Source of the DNA: Tragulus kanchil
Taxonomy: Eukaryota; Chordata; Mammalia; Artiodactyla; Tragulidae
Length of the DNA stretch: 64,000 bases
Direction of reading: 5' to 3'
Assembly (NCBI GenBank): GCA_022376925.1
Contig: JAIOJX010000004.1
Span: 129,233,123-129,297,122, forward strand
The notes beneath the pieces were generated by a model. The model was not told the DNA's origin. It searched no databases and was given only the letters and a program-made list of their open reading frames with translations. A program made the position numbers and the translations under genes. Shown piece by piece: positions 36,028-46,625 of the stretch (its first letter is position 1; each line of letters starts with the position of its first letter).

Positions 36028-36385
36028 GGCTTTCCTGGTGGCTCAGTGATAACGAAAAGACACCTGTTGGGCTCTGCGGGGCACAGTGGATAGCGAGCGC
36101 ATTGGACGTCTAGCGTAAGAATATGCCGGCCAATGCACGAGACGCAGCTTTGACCCCTGATACTGAAAAATCACACATGCTGTGGAGGAACTGCGCCTGT
36201 GTGCCACAACCACTGAGCCTGTACTCTAGAGTCTGGGAGCTGCAACTGCTGAAGCCTGCACACCCTAGAGCCCGTGCTCCACAACCAGAGAATCCATGTA
36301 ATGAGAAGCCTGTGCACCACAGCCAGAGAGCAGCCCCTGCTTGGCAGCAACAAAGATTCAGCACCGCCAGAAACAAAGAAAGAAA
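36028..36385 (+). mobile_element. tRNA-derived artiodactyl SINE (CHR/ART-like), with insert
   Basis: The head ggctttcctggtggctcag is interrupted at 36048 and resumes at about 36115 (gtaagaatatgccggccaat). The body follows: aactgcgcctgtgtgccaca, accactgagcctgtactcta, agagcccgtgctccacaacc and an (AAAG)n tail. The body differs from both Bov-A and the unnamed family. Confidence 0.75.
36070..36113 (+). other. tRNA-Arg(TCT)-like 5' half, probable tRNA retropseudogene
   Basis: ggctctgcggggcacagtgg, then atagcg, agcgcattggacgtctag. It resembles the 5' half of vertebrate tRNA-Arg-TCT, with an A-box-like element, a four-base insertion in the D region and truncation near the anticodon loop. There is no 3' half, B box or terminator, so it is not a functional tRNA gene. 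Confidence 0.55.
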
Positions 36386-38600
36386 GAAAATTACATACGA
36401 AAACAGGCTAATTTGATATACTCCTCACTGCAATATATATACATAGATTACAAGAATGTATGTACATATTAAGAAGTAGATCTTATAAGGTGAAGAAAAA
36501 TAATGTGAACTCAAGTTCTCTTCAGAACCTTATCTAATTAAAGGACACAGAGTTGGTATTTTTATGCAAATTTTTGTTTTTTTTTAAAGAAACTTCTTTT
36601 TTTAGACAATTTGGACTTTGTCTTCTCCTCAATATATGCAGTATGCTATCGCTATATTGGATAAATGGATCTAAAATAAGAAACTTTCTCACCTTTTGGG
36701 AAATATATAAACTATTACTTAATTAACGCAATTCTAACAACTGTGTATTTTGCAAGCACGATAATAAGGGGTAGAGACACAGCCTGTAGACAGGTAGGCA
36801 GTAAGTATCTAAGAGTGCATAATCCAGATTTCCTCTCTCAGAGGAAAAGAATACTCCAGAGAACCAGCAGTGCTAGAAATAAACAAAACTCTAAGATAAT
36901 CCTCGTTCTATGCTATCTAGCCTCTTCAGTGCATAAAAAACATTTCTAAAGATAATCGAATATTCTTTAGATAATCACACATGAATTTTTTCTTCCTTAA
37001 AAGAACTTCACTATTCTTATACAGGTATTAGGATTCTCAGTCAACTCTGAAACACCTAAGGCAATCTAGTTGAAACTGTCAGAGCCAATTTCTCTTCCCT
37101 TCCCTTCCGTTCAGCAGCCAAATGCTAGCTCAGCTGTGTGAGATGCTATAGCTATGTTTTAAAAAATAGAGGTTTAGCTTTTCTTTCTTTTCCTCACTTT
37201 GGTTGGCATTTATAGAAATCAAGGTCCCTCACAAAACTACATAAGCAAACCAACCAACGAGAAGAGAAGTCAGGATCAAGTGTGAAGTTTCTGCCTTCTT
37301 TCCCTTCCACGTTTTTTTTCTCTCCACACAGGTGAAGGTCTGCTATCTCTTAAACTACTGCCCAGAGCAACTGAGAAGAGGCCGCCATCTTCAATAATAC
37401 TAGGTCAAAACAGCTCTATTTCACTATTCTTGGGTTAAAAAGTATACATGGTAATATGCTAGTACAACTGCATAAACCATGTCCCTTGACTTATATTAGT
37501 GAAAAGGAAATTCTTTTAGTCACTTTGTAACAAAGTATGGTTTGATGAAAAACCACTAAGCTAATAATAGTTTAAACATGTATCTCAGAGCATTTCCTAA
37601 AATACTTGGAACTCTGAAAAGACATAAAATGTTTTGTTTCTTATAAACATAATTACTTTAAAAAAAAGAAGACAGGTCATCTCCAAGTTACATTTTGTCC
37701 ATTCCTTCTCTCCGGTGCTTTTTCCTACATAGAGTAATGAAAGCTTTTTACACAATATATAAAAATTCTAGGGTGTCATCTTACACAAACATAAAAGTGA
37801 GCTTATAAATCCAAGATCATATTATATTCTGGAATTTATCTTAGAAAAGAGGCTAAGCATGTTAGTCAAATTATAAAGAATTAGACGATGAATGAGGATA
37901 TGCATTATTTTCAACCTGAAGAAAGAAAAATTGGACTGCAAATGCATCATCTAAAAATAATTTCAGAATTATAAAATGTGTACAAACAATACATAGTGAA
38001 AATAGAAAATATTAAACATTTGTCATCTCCTAGTTGAAGAGTGTTAAAGGTCTCTACATTGAACAGAGAAAGGAAAATTTTCAAAAAATATGACAATGCA
38101 GAGAGTGTAACTAAAACCATATTTTGAAGGTTTATTTCAAAAATAAATATGGAAAATATAATTGTTACATTTTTAAAAGCTACTTATTGTGAATATTGTA
38201 GGACAGTTTTCAGTTTTCAGGAAATTAATTATACAGACTGTTAACATCCCTAACTGAAAACAATATTTGAATCCCTACATATGCTGTGACCTTGGAGTTC
38301 CAGAATATAACCTATCTAGGGACTGATTCAGTTTTTAAAAAGGGTGTGGGGAAATGCCATCAGCCATACTTTACTGGAATAAATGGCTTCAGGACAGACC
38401 TACGCCACCACTGCCTGAGCCTGGTCAAACAAGGAAACAACCAAAACCTGATATTAAGAATATGAGATCTTGCCTTTTATCTAAATTAAGACTCAGTACA
38501 GCATTAAAGACTTTATTTTACCAGTGTGCAGTATTTTCAAAGAAATGACAATCCTGGTTTTTTGTTTCTTAATAGTTGACATTTCTTACAATACGGATTT
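36386..38600. other. WDR70 intron: no recognised element
   Basis: Strongly AT-rich unique sequence. No SINE or LINE block recognised. Confidence 0.4.
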
Positions 38601-38604
38601 GAGA

Positions 38605-38890
38605 ACAAGGTTTTTATTTTTTATTTTACTAATTCCTATTGGGGTATAACTACTTTACAATGTTGTATCAGTCTCTGCTTTACAACAAAGTGAGTCAGCT
38701 ATATGTACGCATGTATACTCTCTTTTTTGGATTTCTTTCCCATTTAGGTCGCCACGGAGCACTGAGTAAGCTCCCGGTGCTATGCAGCAGGTTCTCGTTA
38801 GTTCTCTGTTTTACACATAGTAGTGCTTGTACATCAATTCCTATCTCCCAATTCATCTCACGCCCCCAACAACTTGGCATCCATCTGTGA
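38605..38890 (-). mobile_element. L1 3' UTR fragment
   Basis: Reversed artiodactyl L1 end: the ggggtataactactttacaa block, gtctctgctttacaacaaag, the ggtcgccacggagcactgag block and the gctatgcagcaggttctcg block. Confidence 0.65.
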
Positions 38891-39339
38891 CCATCCTGGT
38901 TTTTAATGACAAAAAGACAATTCAATAAAAGAGGTGGTCTCTGGCCCTTCTGGCCAAGTGTCCAACCTCTTTACGCATCCCAAAGAATGAATCTGTTCAT
39001 TTTCTTGTATTCCAAGAAGATTTAAAACTTGAGAAAATAGATCAAAAGGGCAGTTTAATGCCCCTTTAGCATACCATTCTACAATATAAACAGAAAACAA
39101 TGCTGTCTCATGCTAACAACCAAAAAAAGGCAAATCCTAAATCAATCATTTGAAGTTCTCTCTTCATGTATTAAAATGGATCTCAAAATCTGTTTTCTGA
39201 CTTTCCTAAGATAATCATTATATGGTAAATTCTGTTTCCTTAATGATCTCACTCTTGTCTGTTTCTCTTCACTTGCTCAGCCCTGAAATGCTCTGATTTC
39301 CCAGGGCTCATCTCCTCGAGCCTTTATGCCCTTTTCTGT
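38891..39339. other. WDR70 intron: no recognised element
   Basis: Unique sequence between the L1 fragment and duplication D9. Confidence 0.4.
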
Positions 39340-41499
39340 CATCAGACTAATCAGGAGCCGACATGTCAACTGTGAGCCATCAACGCTTCTCCCCAAGACT
39401 CTGTCTTTTTTCTTTTGAAGCACCTAAGTTATCTACTCATCTGCCCACTGAATACTCCACCCAAATGTCCTAAAGCTACTTCACATTCAACGCACCAACA
39501 ACGAACTCGCTGTCTTTCCTCTAAAACCTGCTTTTCTTTCTTTTTCTAATTGCAGGGAACATTGATGCAGTCTCCTAAATTGCACATATATAAATAAATA
39601 CTGTATCTTTGAAATCTAACCTTCACATGTCAATAAAAATAAACTTCTAAAAATTGAATCTGAATATGTTACTCCTTTGCTTAAACAAACAAACAAAAAG
39701 GCCGTAAGCTACTATCACTTTATTATCCTGGTAAACAAGGTCGGTTTAGCTTTCCATCTCCAGATACTGGTGTCCTGCCTCACTCCCCAAAGATACCCCT
39801 GGGCTCTACAGCATGCATTACTTGGATCTCCCAAGATGACCATTATCTCATTCAATAAACAAGTGCTGGGACTTCCCTGGTGGTCCAGTGGCTAAGACTC
39901 TGTGCTCCCAAGGCAGGGGGCCTGGGCTCAATCCCTGGTTGGGGGACTAGATCCCACATACTGGAACTAAAGATTTCAAGTACCAAAACTAAGACCTAGC
40001 ACAGCCAAATAAAAAAATATTAAGAAAAAAAGAGAATCCTTTAAAATAAATAAATAAACAAACAAGTGCCATCTATGTATCAGGCACTATTCTAAGCATT
40101 GAGGGTACTGTAGTGAGCAAAACAGACAAAGTTCCCGCCTTCATGGGCTTACATCCGGGTGGAAGCAGAGAGACAAAGGCAGACACAGAACAGGTGAGGT
40201 GGGAGGAAGTGCTATGGAGAAAGAGGTCCAGCTAGAAAACAGTTCAGAGCAACACAACAAACAGCGCACTCTGTTTATGTTAAGACATCCAATCCACATG
40301 TCTTTAAAAGTACAATCACACTTCTATATCCCTTAATTTATTTATATTTCAATTTAAATTATAATTTAAAAATCCCTGAATAATACTGAGATGTATAGTC
40401 GTTGAGAACTATTGAAAGAATCAGACTAATCAGGAGCCGACATGGTCAACTGTGAGCCATCAACGCTTCTCCCAAGACTCTGTCTTTTTTCTTTTGAAGC
40501 ACCTAAGTTATCTACTCATCTGCCCACTGAATACTCCACCCAAATGTCCTAAAGCTACTTCACATTCAACGCACCAACAACGAACTCGCTGTCTTTCCTC
40601 TAAAACCTGCTTTTCTTTCTTTTTCTAATTGCAGGGAACATTGATGCAGTCTCCTAAATTGCACATATATAAATAAATACTGTATCTTTGAAATCTAACC
40701 TTCACATGTCAATAAAAATAAACTTCTAAAAATTGAATCTGAATATGTTACTCCTTTGCTTAAACAAACAAACAAAAAGGCCGTAAGCTACTATCACTTT
40801 ATTATCCTGGTAAACAAGGTCGGTTTAGCTTTCCATCTCCAGATACTGGTGTCCTGCCTCACTCCCCAAAGATACCCCTGGGCTCTACAGCATGCATTAC
40901 TTGGATCTCCCAAGATGACCATTATCTCATTCAATAAACAAGTGCTGGGACTTCCCTGGTGGTCCAGTGGCTAAGACTCTGTGCTCCCAAGGCAGGGGGC
41001 CTGGGCTCAATCCCTGGTTGGGGGACTAGATCCCACATACTGGAACTAAAGATTTCAAGTACCAAAACTAAGACCTAGCACAGCCAAATAAAAAAATATT
41101 AAGAAAAAAAGAGAATCCTTTAAAATAAATAAATAAACAAACAAGTGCCATCTATGTATCAGGCACTATTCTAAGCATTGAGGGTACTGTAGTGAGCAAA
41201 ACAGACAAAGTTCCCGCCTTCATGGGCTTACATCCGGGTGGAAGCAGAGAGACAAAGGCAGACACAGAACAGGTGAGGTGGGAGGAAGTGCTATGGAGAA
41301 AGAGGTCCAGCTAGAAAACAGTTCAGAGCAACACAACAAACAGCGCACTCTGTTTATGTTAAGACATCCAATCCACATGTCTTTAAAAGTACAATCACAC
41401 TTCTATATCCCTTAATTTATTTATATTTCAATTTAAATTATAATTTAAAAATATGGCCCCATGAATAATACTGAGATGTATAGTCGTTGAGAACTATTG
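39340..41499. repeat. tandem duplication D9 (copies 39340-40418 and 40420-41499)
   Basis: Offset 1079-1080 bp. The left copy lacks about six bases (tggccc region, 41453) and ends before the A run that follows in the right copy. A CHR-type SINE with its target-site repeats is copied along. Confidence 0.95.
39867..40059 (+). mobile_element. CHR-type tRNA SINE with target-site duplication; copy at 40946-41138
   Basis: It runs from tgggacttccctggtggtcc through gggctcaatccctggttggg and ggactagatcccacatactg to an A-rich tail. It is flanked by aaacaagtgc at 39857-39866 and 40060-40069. Confidence 0.8.
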
Positions 41500-42322
41500 G
41501 AAAAAAAAAAAACACCTTATTTCTAGAATAACCAATTATAATGCTTTTATTTTTTGAGATTAAAGTTGAAGACTCGAGAGTGTTTTTCTTTAACTTCAGT
41601 GTTTTAGTTCGCTCCTGGATGCACCCCAAAAAAGTATTATTTCTGCAGGCACTTTTCAAATTATGTCATGAGATTACAATCGATAAAACTTAAGTACTCA
41701 TCTAGAATTAGTCTCACTGTTAGTTCTCTGTCTCTGTTCACACCATGGTTTCAAACAGGGCCTACAACTTGAGACTCTGTGGTAATACGAGAACATGAGA
41801 GACAGGGGCTTTTTGCTGGTGATTTAAAAACAGTTGTCCGATCGTCTGAATCATTTAAGTACATGATGTGTCTCAACTGTTTACAATGAGCTGGAACAAC
41901 TGGAGAAACTGACAGAAGAGGGCTGTTTAAGACGCAGGATATTACTGAAGGATTTGACAATGAGCCAGAGGAAATTTGCACAGACATTAATTGGCCTGTT
42001 TCATACTCAAAACATAACAATAATCTGCCTTCCCATCTAAATAATAAAACAGCTTTAAAGGACGTTAAAGGGGCTCAGATTTCCATCTGGGAATCTTCAC
42101 TATTATTATATCACACACTGCTCCAGTCTCTCGACATCAGTGAATGAATGAATGCCCATATGTACACAGGCTGGCGTCTTACTGCTTACATACGTACGTG
42201 AAGAAAATTAAAGGGCGGAGGCTTGGATGTAGAAGTTAAATCTGGAATGTTTTTAAACTTCCAATAACGTAACAGAAATTAAGCTCAGCGGAAGCCAAGC
42301 CTTACCTTAACAACAACTCTGA
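41500..42322. other. WDR70 intron: no recognised element
   Basis: Unique sequence; minus-strand open frames up to 89 codons lack gene signals. Confidence 0.4.
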
Positions 42323-42766
42323 CAAGGAGAATTGTCAAAGTTTTCAAACAATAATGACGCTTCATTACATTCTGAGGGCATCATGTTTCACTGTCCATAA
42401 TCCCTGAATCCTTACAAACACTCACAGCATAGGCAGATCTTTTCTGCAAGCTACGTGATGATTGCCTCGCCTCTCTGCACACTGGTTGGCAGAGCAGGTG
42501 AACATCCCAGGCCCAGTTGAAATTCTGACTACAACGTGGGCCCACAGTAAATACTGGTTCTGGGAAGGGACAAGTGTAGATGAGACCAGCCTGCAATGTA
42601 CTTACTAAGAATTTCTGTGTTTGTGGTGGAGGAAAAAAAAAAAAAAGGCTGTACCACAGCACTGCAAGGGCAAGAACTCACGTTCTATTTCAAACCCAAA
42701 ACAAAAGATGGCTAAGAGGCACGCTTCACTCTCTTCTTTAAGGCCAGAAGGAAGGAATGCACTTAC

Positions 42767-42904
42767 CGCATCTGTGATGTCTATTTCATACACCCTTTGG
42801 AAAGTCCTGCGCTCAAAGAAAACGAGTTTGCGCTGCCACATCCTCTTTGAACAGATGTACCAGTGACTACGAGTTTATCGTCTGGACTGAAACAGCAGTC
42901 GGTC
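42767..42904 (-). pseudogene. WDR70: WDR70 exon duplicate with one-base deletion
   Basis: This is the left copy of the exon at 43846-43984, with the same splice sites but 138 bp instead of 139. One C is missing in the Gly-Ser-Gly-Lys region (near 42831), which shifts the frame and would truncate the protein. The intron on either side is otherwise almost identical to the right copy. A single-base loss of this kind fits a consensus error in an assembly duplicate rather than a genuine second exon. Confidence 0.85.
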
Positions 42905-43018
42905 CTACAGACAACAAAAGTTTGTAAGTACAGGCTTATAACCTCACAACAGGGCAGAAATAATGAGTGAGTTAAATAAAATATAAACAACATCACCTTA
43001 ATAAGAGACAACTCTTAT

Positions 43019-43225
43019 ATAGGGTCTATAATACCTCAGACACTTATGTTAATTTACTTAAAACTCACAACAGTCCTATGAAATAGATACCATTATCCCC
43101 ATTTTATTGATGAGGAAACTGAGGCAGAAGAGGTTAAATGAACCTTGTTCAAGATCACAAAATAAAGCAGTGCAGATGGGATTCAAGCTTAGTCTGACCC
43201 CAGAATCTGTGCTCTAATTTCTACA
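43019..43225 (-). mobile_element. MIR SINE; copy at 44098-44304
   Basis: Reversed MIR core: the ttatccccattttattgatg block, aggaaactgaggcagaagag and gttcaagatcacaaaataaa, ending in ccccagaatctgtgctctaa. Confidence 0.82.
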
Positions 43226-43845
43226 TATTATATCTTTTCATGTAAATAGAGTGTGGGAAAAACCTCAGTATAGACACTGATACTGTCTATACACAAATAG
43301 ACAGTGTATGACTAATGTCTAAGTGATGATGATTTTGACACGTTTGGGAACTCTTTTTTTATTTTTTCGGCCACTTTTATTGGTCTTTTATTTTCTTTGT
43401 TCAAGGAGAATTGTCAAAGTTTGCAAACAATAATGACGCTTCATTACATTCTGAGGGCATCATGTTTCACTGTCCATAATCCCTGAATCCTTACAAACAC
43501 TCACAGCATAGGCAGATCTTTTCTGCAAGCTACGTGATGATTGCCTCGCCTCTCTGCACACTGGTTGGCAGAGCAGGTGAACATCCCAGGCCCAGTTGAA
43601 ATTCTGACTACAACGTGGGCCCACAGTAAATACTGGTTCTGGGAAGGGACAAGTGTAGATGAGACCAGCCTGCAATGTACTTACTAAGAATTTCTGTGTT
43701 TGTGGTGGAGGAAAAAAAAAAAAAAGGCTGTACCACAGCACTGCAAGGGCAAGAACTCACGTTCTATTTCAAACCCAAAACAAAAGATGGCTAAGAGGCA
43801 CGCTTCACTCTCTTCTTTAAGGCCAGAAGGAAGGAATGCACTTAC

Positions 43846-43984
43846 CGCATCTGTGATGTCTATTTCATACACCCTTTGGAAAGTCCTGCGCTCAAAGAAA
43901 ACGAGTTTGCCGCTGCCACATCCTCTTTGAACAGATGTACCAGTGACTACGAGTTTATCGTCTGGACTGAAACAGCAGTCGGTC
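43846..43984 (-). CDS. WDR70: WDR70 internal exon (intact copy)
   Basis: The 139-bp exon begins with G (completing Met), reads T-D-C-C-F-S-P-D-D-K, passes through G-S-G-K-L-V-F-F-E-R-R and ends with E-I-D-I-T-D-A in phase 0. Acceptor: ctgtag; donor: GCGgtaagtgc. Together with the next exon this covers part of a WD40 blade in the C-terminal half of the propeller. Of the two nearly identical copies this one keeps the frame. A third, diverged half-copy lies upstream in the same intron at 45191-45243. Confidence 0.94.
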
Positions 43985-44431
43985 CTACAGACAACAAAAG
44001 TTTGTAAGTACAGGCTTATAACCTCACAACAGGGCAGAAATAATGAGTGAGTTAAATAAAATATAAACAACATCACCTTAATAAGAGACAACTCTTATAT
44101 AGGGTCTATAATACCTCAGACACTTATGTTAATTTACTTAAAACTCACAACAGTCCTATGAAATAGATACCATTATCCCCATTTTATTGATGAGGAAACT
44201 GAGGCAGAAGAGGTTAAATGAACCTTGTTCAAGATCACAAAATAAAGCAGTGCAGATGGGATTCAAGCTTAGTCTGACCCCAGAATCTGTGCTCTAATTT
44301 CTACATATTATATCTTTTCATGTAAATAGAGTGTGGGAAAAACCTCAGTATAGACACTGATACTGTCTATACACAAATAGACAGTGTATGACTAATGTCT
44401 AAGTGATGATGATTTTGACACGTTTGGGAAC

Positions 44432-44698
44432 TCTTTTTTTTTTTAATTTTTTTTCGGCCACTTTTATTGGTCTTTTTATTTTCTTTGTTCTTTGGCCTGT
44501 GTGGGCGTCCCATTGCAGTGGCCTCTCCTGTAGCAGAGCACTGACTCTGGGCACATGCGCTGCAGAGCAGTGGCTCGCAATTGGACACGCCAGTCCAGCC
44601 ACTCCACGGCATGTGGGATTTTCCCATGCCAGGGATCGAACTGGCGCCCCTTGCAGTGCAAGGCGGACTCTTTACCCATTGGACCACCAGGGAAGCCC
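44432..44698 (-). mobile_element. tRNA-derived SINE (unnamed family), without G-rich tract; partial copies 43350-43401 and 45700-45862
   Basis: It spans tcggccacttttattggtct to accaccagggaagcccc. The 3' end is directly T/A-rich (44433-44454) with no G tract. Short flanking repeats (gggaact) are present on both sides. Confidence 0.82.
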
Positions 44699-44722
44699 CT
44701 GGGAACTATTTTTATCAGCGTG

Positions 44723-44925
44723 CCAGGTCACTTCAGTCGTGTCCAACTCTTTGTGACTCCATAGACTGTAAACTGCTAAGCACCTCTATCCATGGGATTC
44801 TTCAGGCAAGAATACTGGAGTGGGTTGCCATTTCCTCCTCCAGGGGATCTTCCTGGCCTAAAGACAACCCACATCTCTTCTGCCTCCTGCATTGTCAGGT
44901 GAGTTCTTTACCACCAGCGGTACTT
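44723..44925 (-). mobile_element. Bov-tA SINE; copy at 45885-46082
   Basis: It contains cacttcagtcgtgtccaact, ggcaagaatactggagtggg and ctcctgcattgtcaggtgag. The right copy lacks two bases in the cagggg run. Confidence 0.88.
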
Positions 44926-45190
44926 CAGCACTGCCTCTCAAACATTTGCGTTTTGTCAAGTCAAGCACCGTGAAGTGAGGAGCAGCATGCACTGCTGGAA
45001 CGTAACTGATGGCTGTGATTCAGTGGCTCTTGAGGATGAGAGGTCCACCACCTGACTGTGAATAACCTAAGACATGAGCCAAAGGCATTACACAGTTAGC
45101 AGTACTTGCAGCAGGCAGGAGGCTCAGAACATTACACTGGCCATAAATTCATGTGTGTTTGTCTGTTTTAACTGATAAACTCCATGGCCA

Positions 45191-45243
45191 CAGATGTACC
45201 GGTGACTATGAGTTTATCATCTGGACTGAAACAGCAGTCAGTC
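45191..45243 (-). pseudogene. WDR70: diverged half-copy of a WDR70 exon (acceptor side)
   Basis: A 121-bp stretch (45191-45311) aligns to 43932-44052 with about 10 mismatches (roughly 92 percent identity). It covers the first 53 bp of the WDR70 exon, its acceptor and 68 bp of intron. Three of the four exon differences are synonymous and one changes Val to Ile. Homology stops after T-G-T-S-V; the frame then reads A-M-E-F-I-S and a TAA stop. The divergence shows this is a real, older duplication, unlike the 1.1-kb copies. A possible weak donor (CAGTgtaatg) lies at about 45136. It is repeated at 46354-46406 by D11. Confidence 0.8.
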
Positions 45244-46625
45244 CTACAGATGACAAAAGCTTGTAAGTCCAGGCTTATAACCCCACAACAGGGCAGCAAT
45301 AATGAGTGAGTGTCGGAGTCAGTGCGCTCACACTGTACAGCTTCCTCCATTTGCTGCTTCCATTACCTTTGCCCTCTCCTTGCTGGTCATCATTTAATAC
45401 AGATGTGAAGTTTTATTTCTACCAAAACAGAAATTTTAGCTCAAGAACCAATTGAGGGACTTAGAGATCAAATCCCAGCCTCAGCTGCCTGTAGAAAAAT
45501 CTTTGAAGCTTCAGTTATCAACTTAGTAGAATGGAGATAACTGTGTTCAGTTGCCCAGAGCATGACAATCTGAATAAGTGAAGGTTATCAAATTATTGAT
45601 TGGAATGATAAGAAAAAATTGGGAAAACAAGGTTCAGTAACTATGAAAAATTGCTGTAATGGTTGCTGTTGTTGTTCAGTCACTAGGTCATTGTCCGATG
45701 AGCACTGACTCTGGGTACATGCGCTGCAGAGCAGTGGCTCGCAATTGGACACGCCAGTCCAGCCACTCCACGGCATGTGGGATTTTCCCATGCCAGGGAT
45801 CGAACTGGCGCCCCTTGCAGTGCAAGGCGGACTCTTTACCCATTGGACCACCAGGGAAGCCCCTGGGAACTATTTTTATCAGCGTGCCAGGTCACTTCAG
45901 TCGTGTCCAACTCTTTGTGACTCCATAGACTGTAAACTGCTAAGCACCTCTATCCATGGGATTCTTCAGGCAAGAATACTGGAGTGGGTTGCCATTTCCT
46001 CCTCCAGGGATCTTCCTGGCCTAAAGACAACCCACATCTCTTCTGCCTCCTGCATTGTCAGGTGAGTTCTTTACCACCAGCGGTACTTCAGCACTGCCTC
46101 TCAAACATTTGCGTTTTGTCAAGTCAAGCACCGTGAAGTGAGGAGCAGCATGCACTGCTGGAACGTAACTGATGGCTGTGATTCAGTGGCTCTTGAGGAT
46201 GAGAGGTCCACCACCTGACTGTGAATAACCTAAGACATGAGCCAAAGGCATTACACAGTTAGCAGTACTTGCAGCAGGCAGGAGGCTCAGAACATTACAC
46301 TGGCCATAAATTCATGTGTGTTTGTCTGTTTTAACTGATAAACTCCATGGCCACAGATGTACCGGTGACTATGAGTTTATCATCTGGACTGAAACAGCAG
46401 TCAGTCCTACAGATGACAAAAGCTTGTAAGTCCAGGCTTATAACCCCACAACAGGGCAGCAATAATGAGTGAGTGTCGGAGTCAGTGCGCTCACACTGTA
46501 CAGCTTCCTCCATTTGCTGCTTCCATTACCTTTGCCCTCTCCTTGCTGGTCATCATTTAATACAGATGTGAAGTTTTATTTCTACCAAAACAGAAATTTT
46601 AGCTCAAGAACCAATTGAGGGACTT

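Larger units (their letters stand above)
42323..44490. repeat. tandem duplication D10 (copies 42323-43401 and 43402-44490)
   Basis: Offset 1079-1080 bp. A WDR70 exon is duplicated, with a one-base deletion in the left copy. The left copy ends inside a SINE whose full length is seen only in the right copy. Confidence 0.95.

Noticed and set aside
36070..36113. Functional tRNA-Arg gene
   Set aside because: It lacks the 3' half, B box and a T-run terminator, and the D region has an insertion.
43262..43310. Short inverted repeat tatagaca/tgtctata
   Set aside because: Eight-base arms at this AT content are expected by chance several times in the window.
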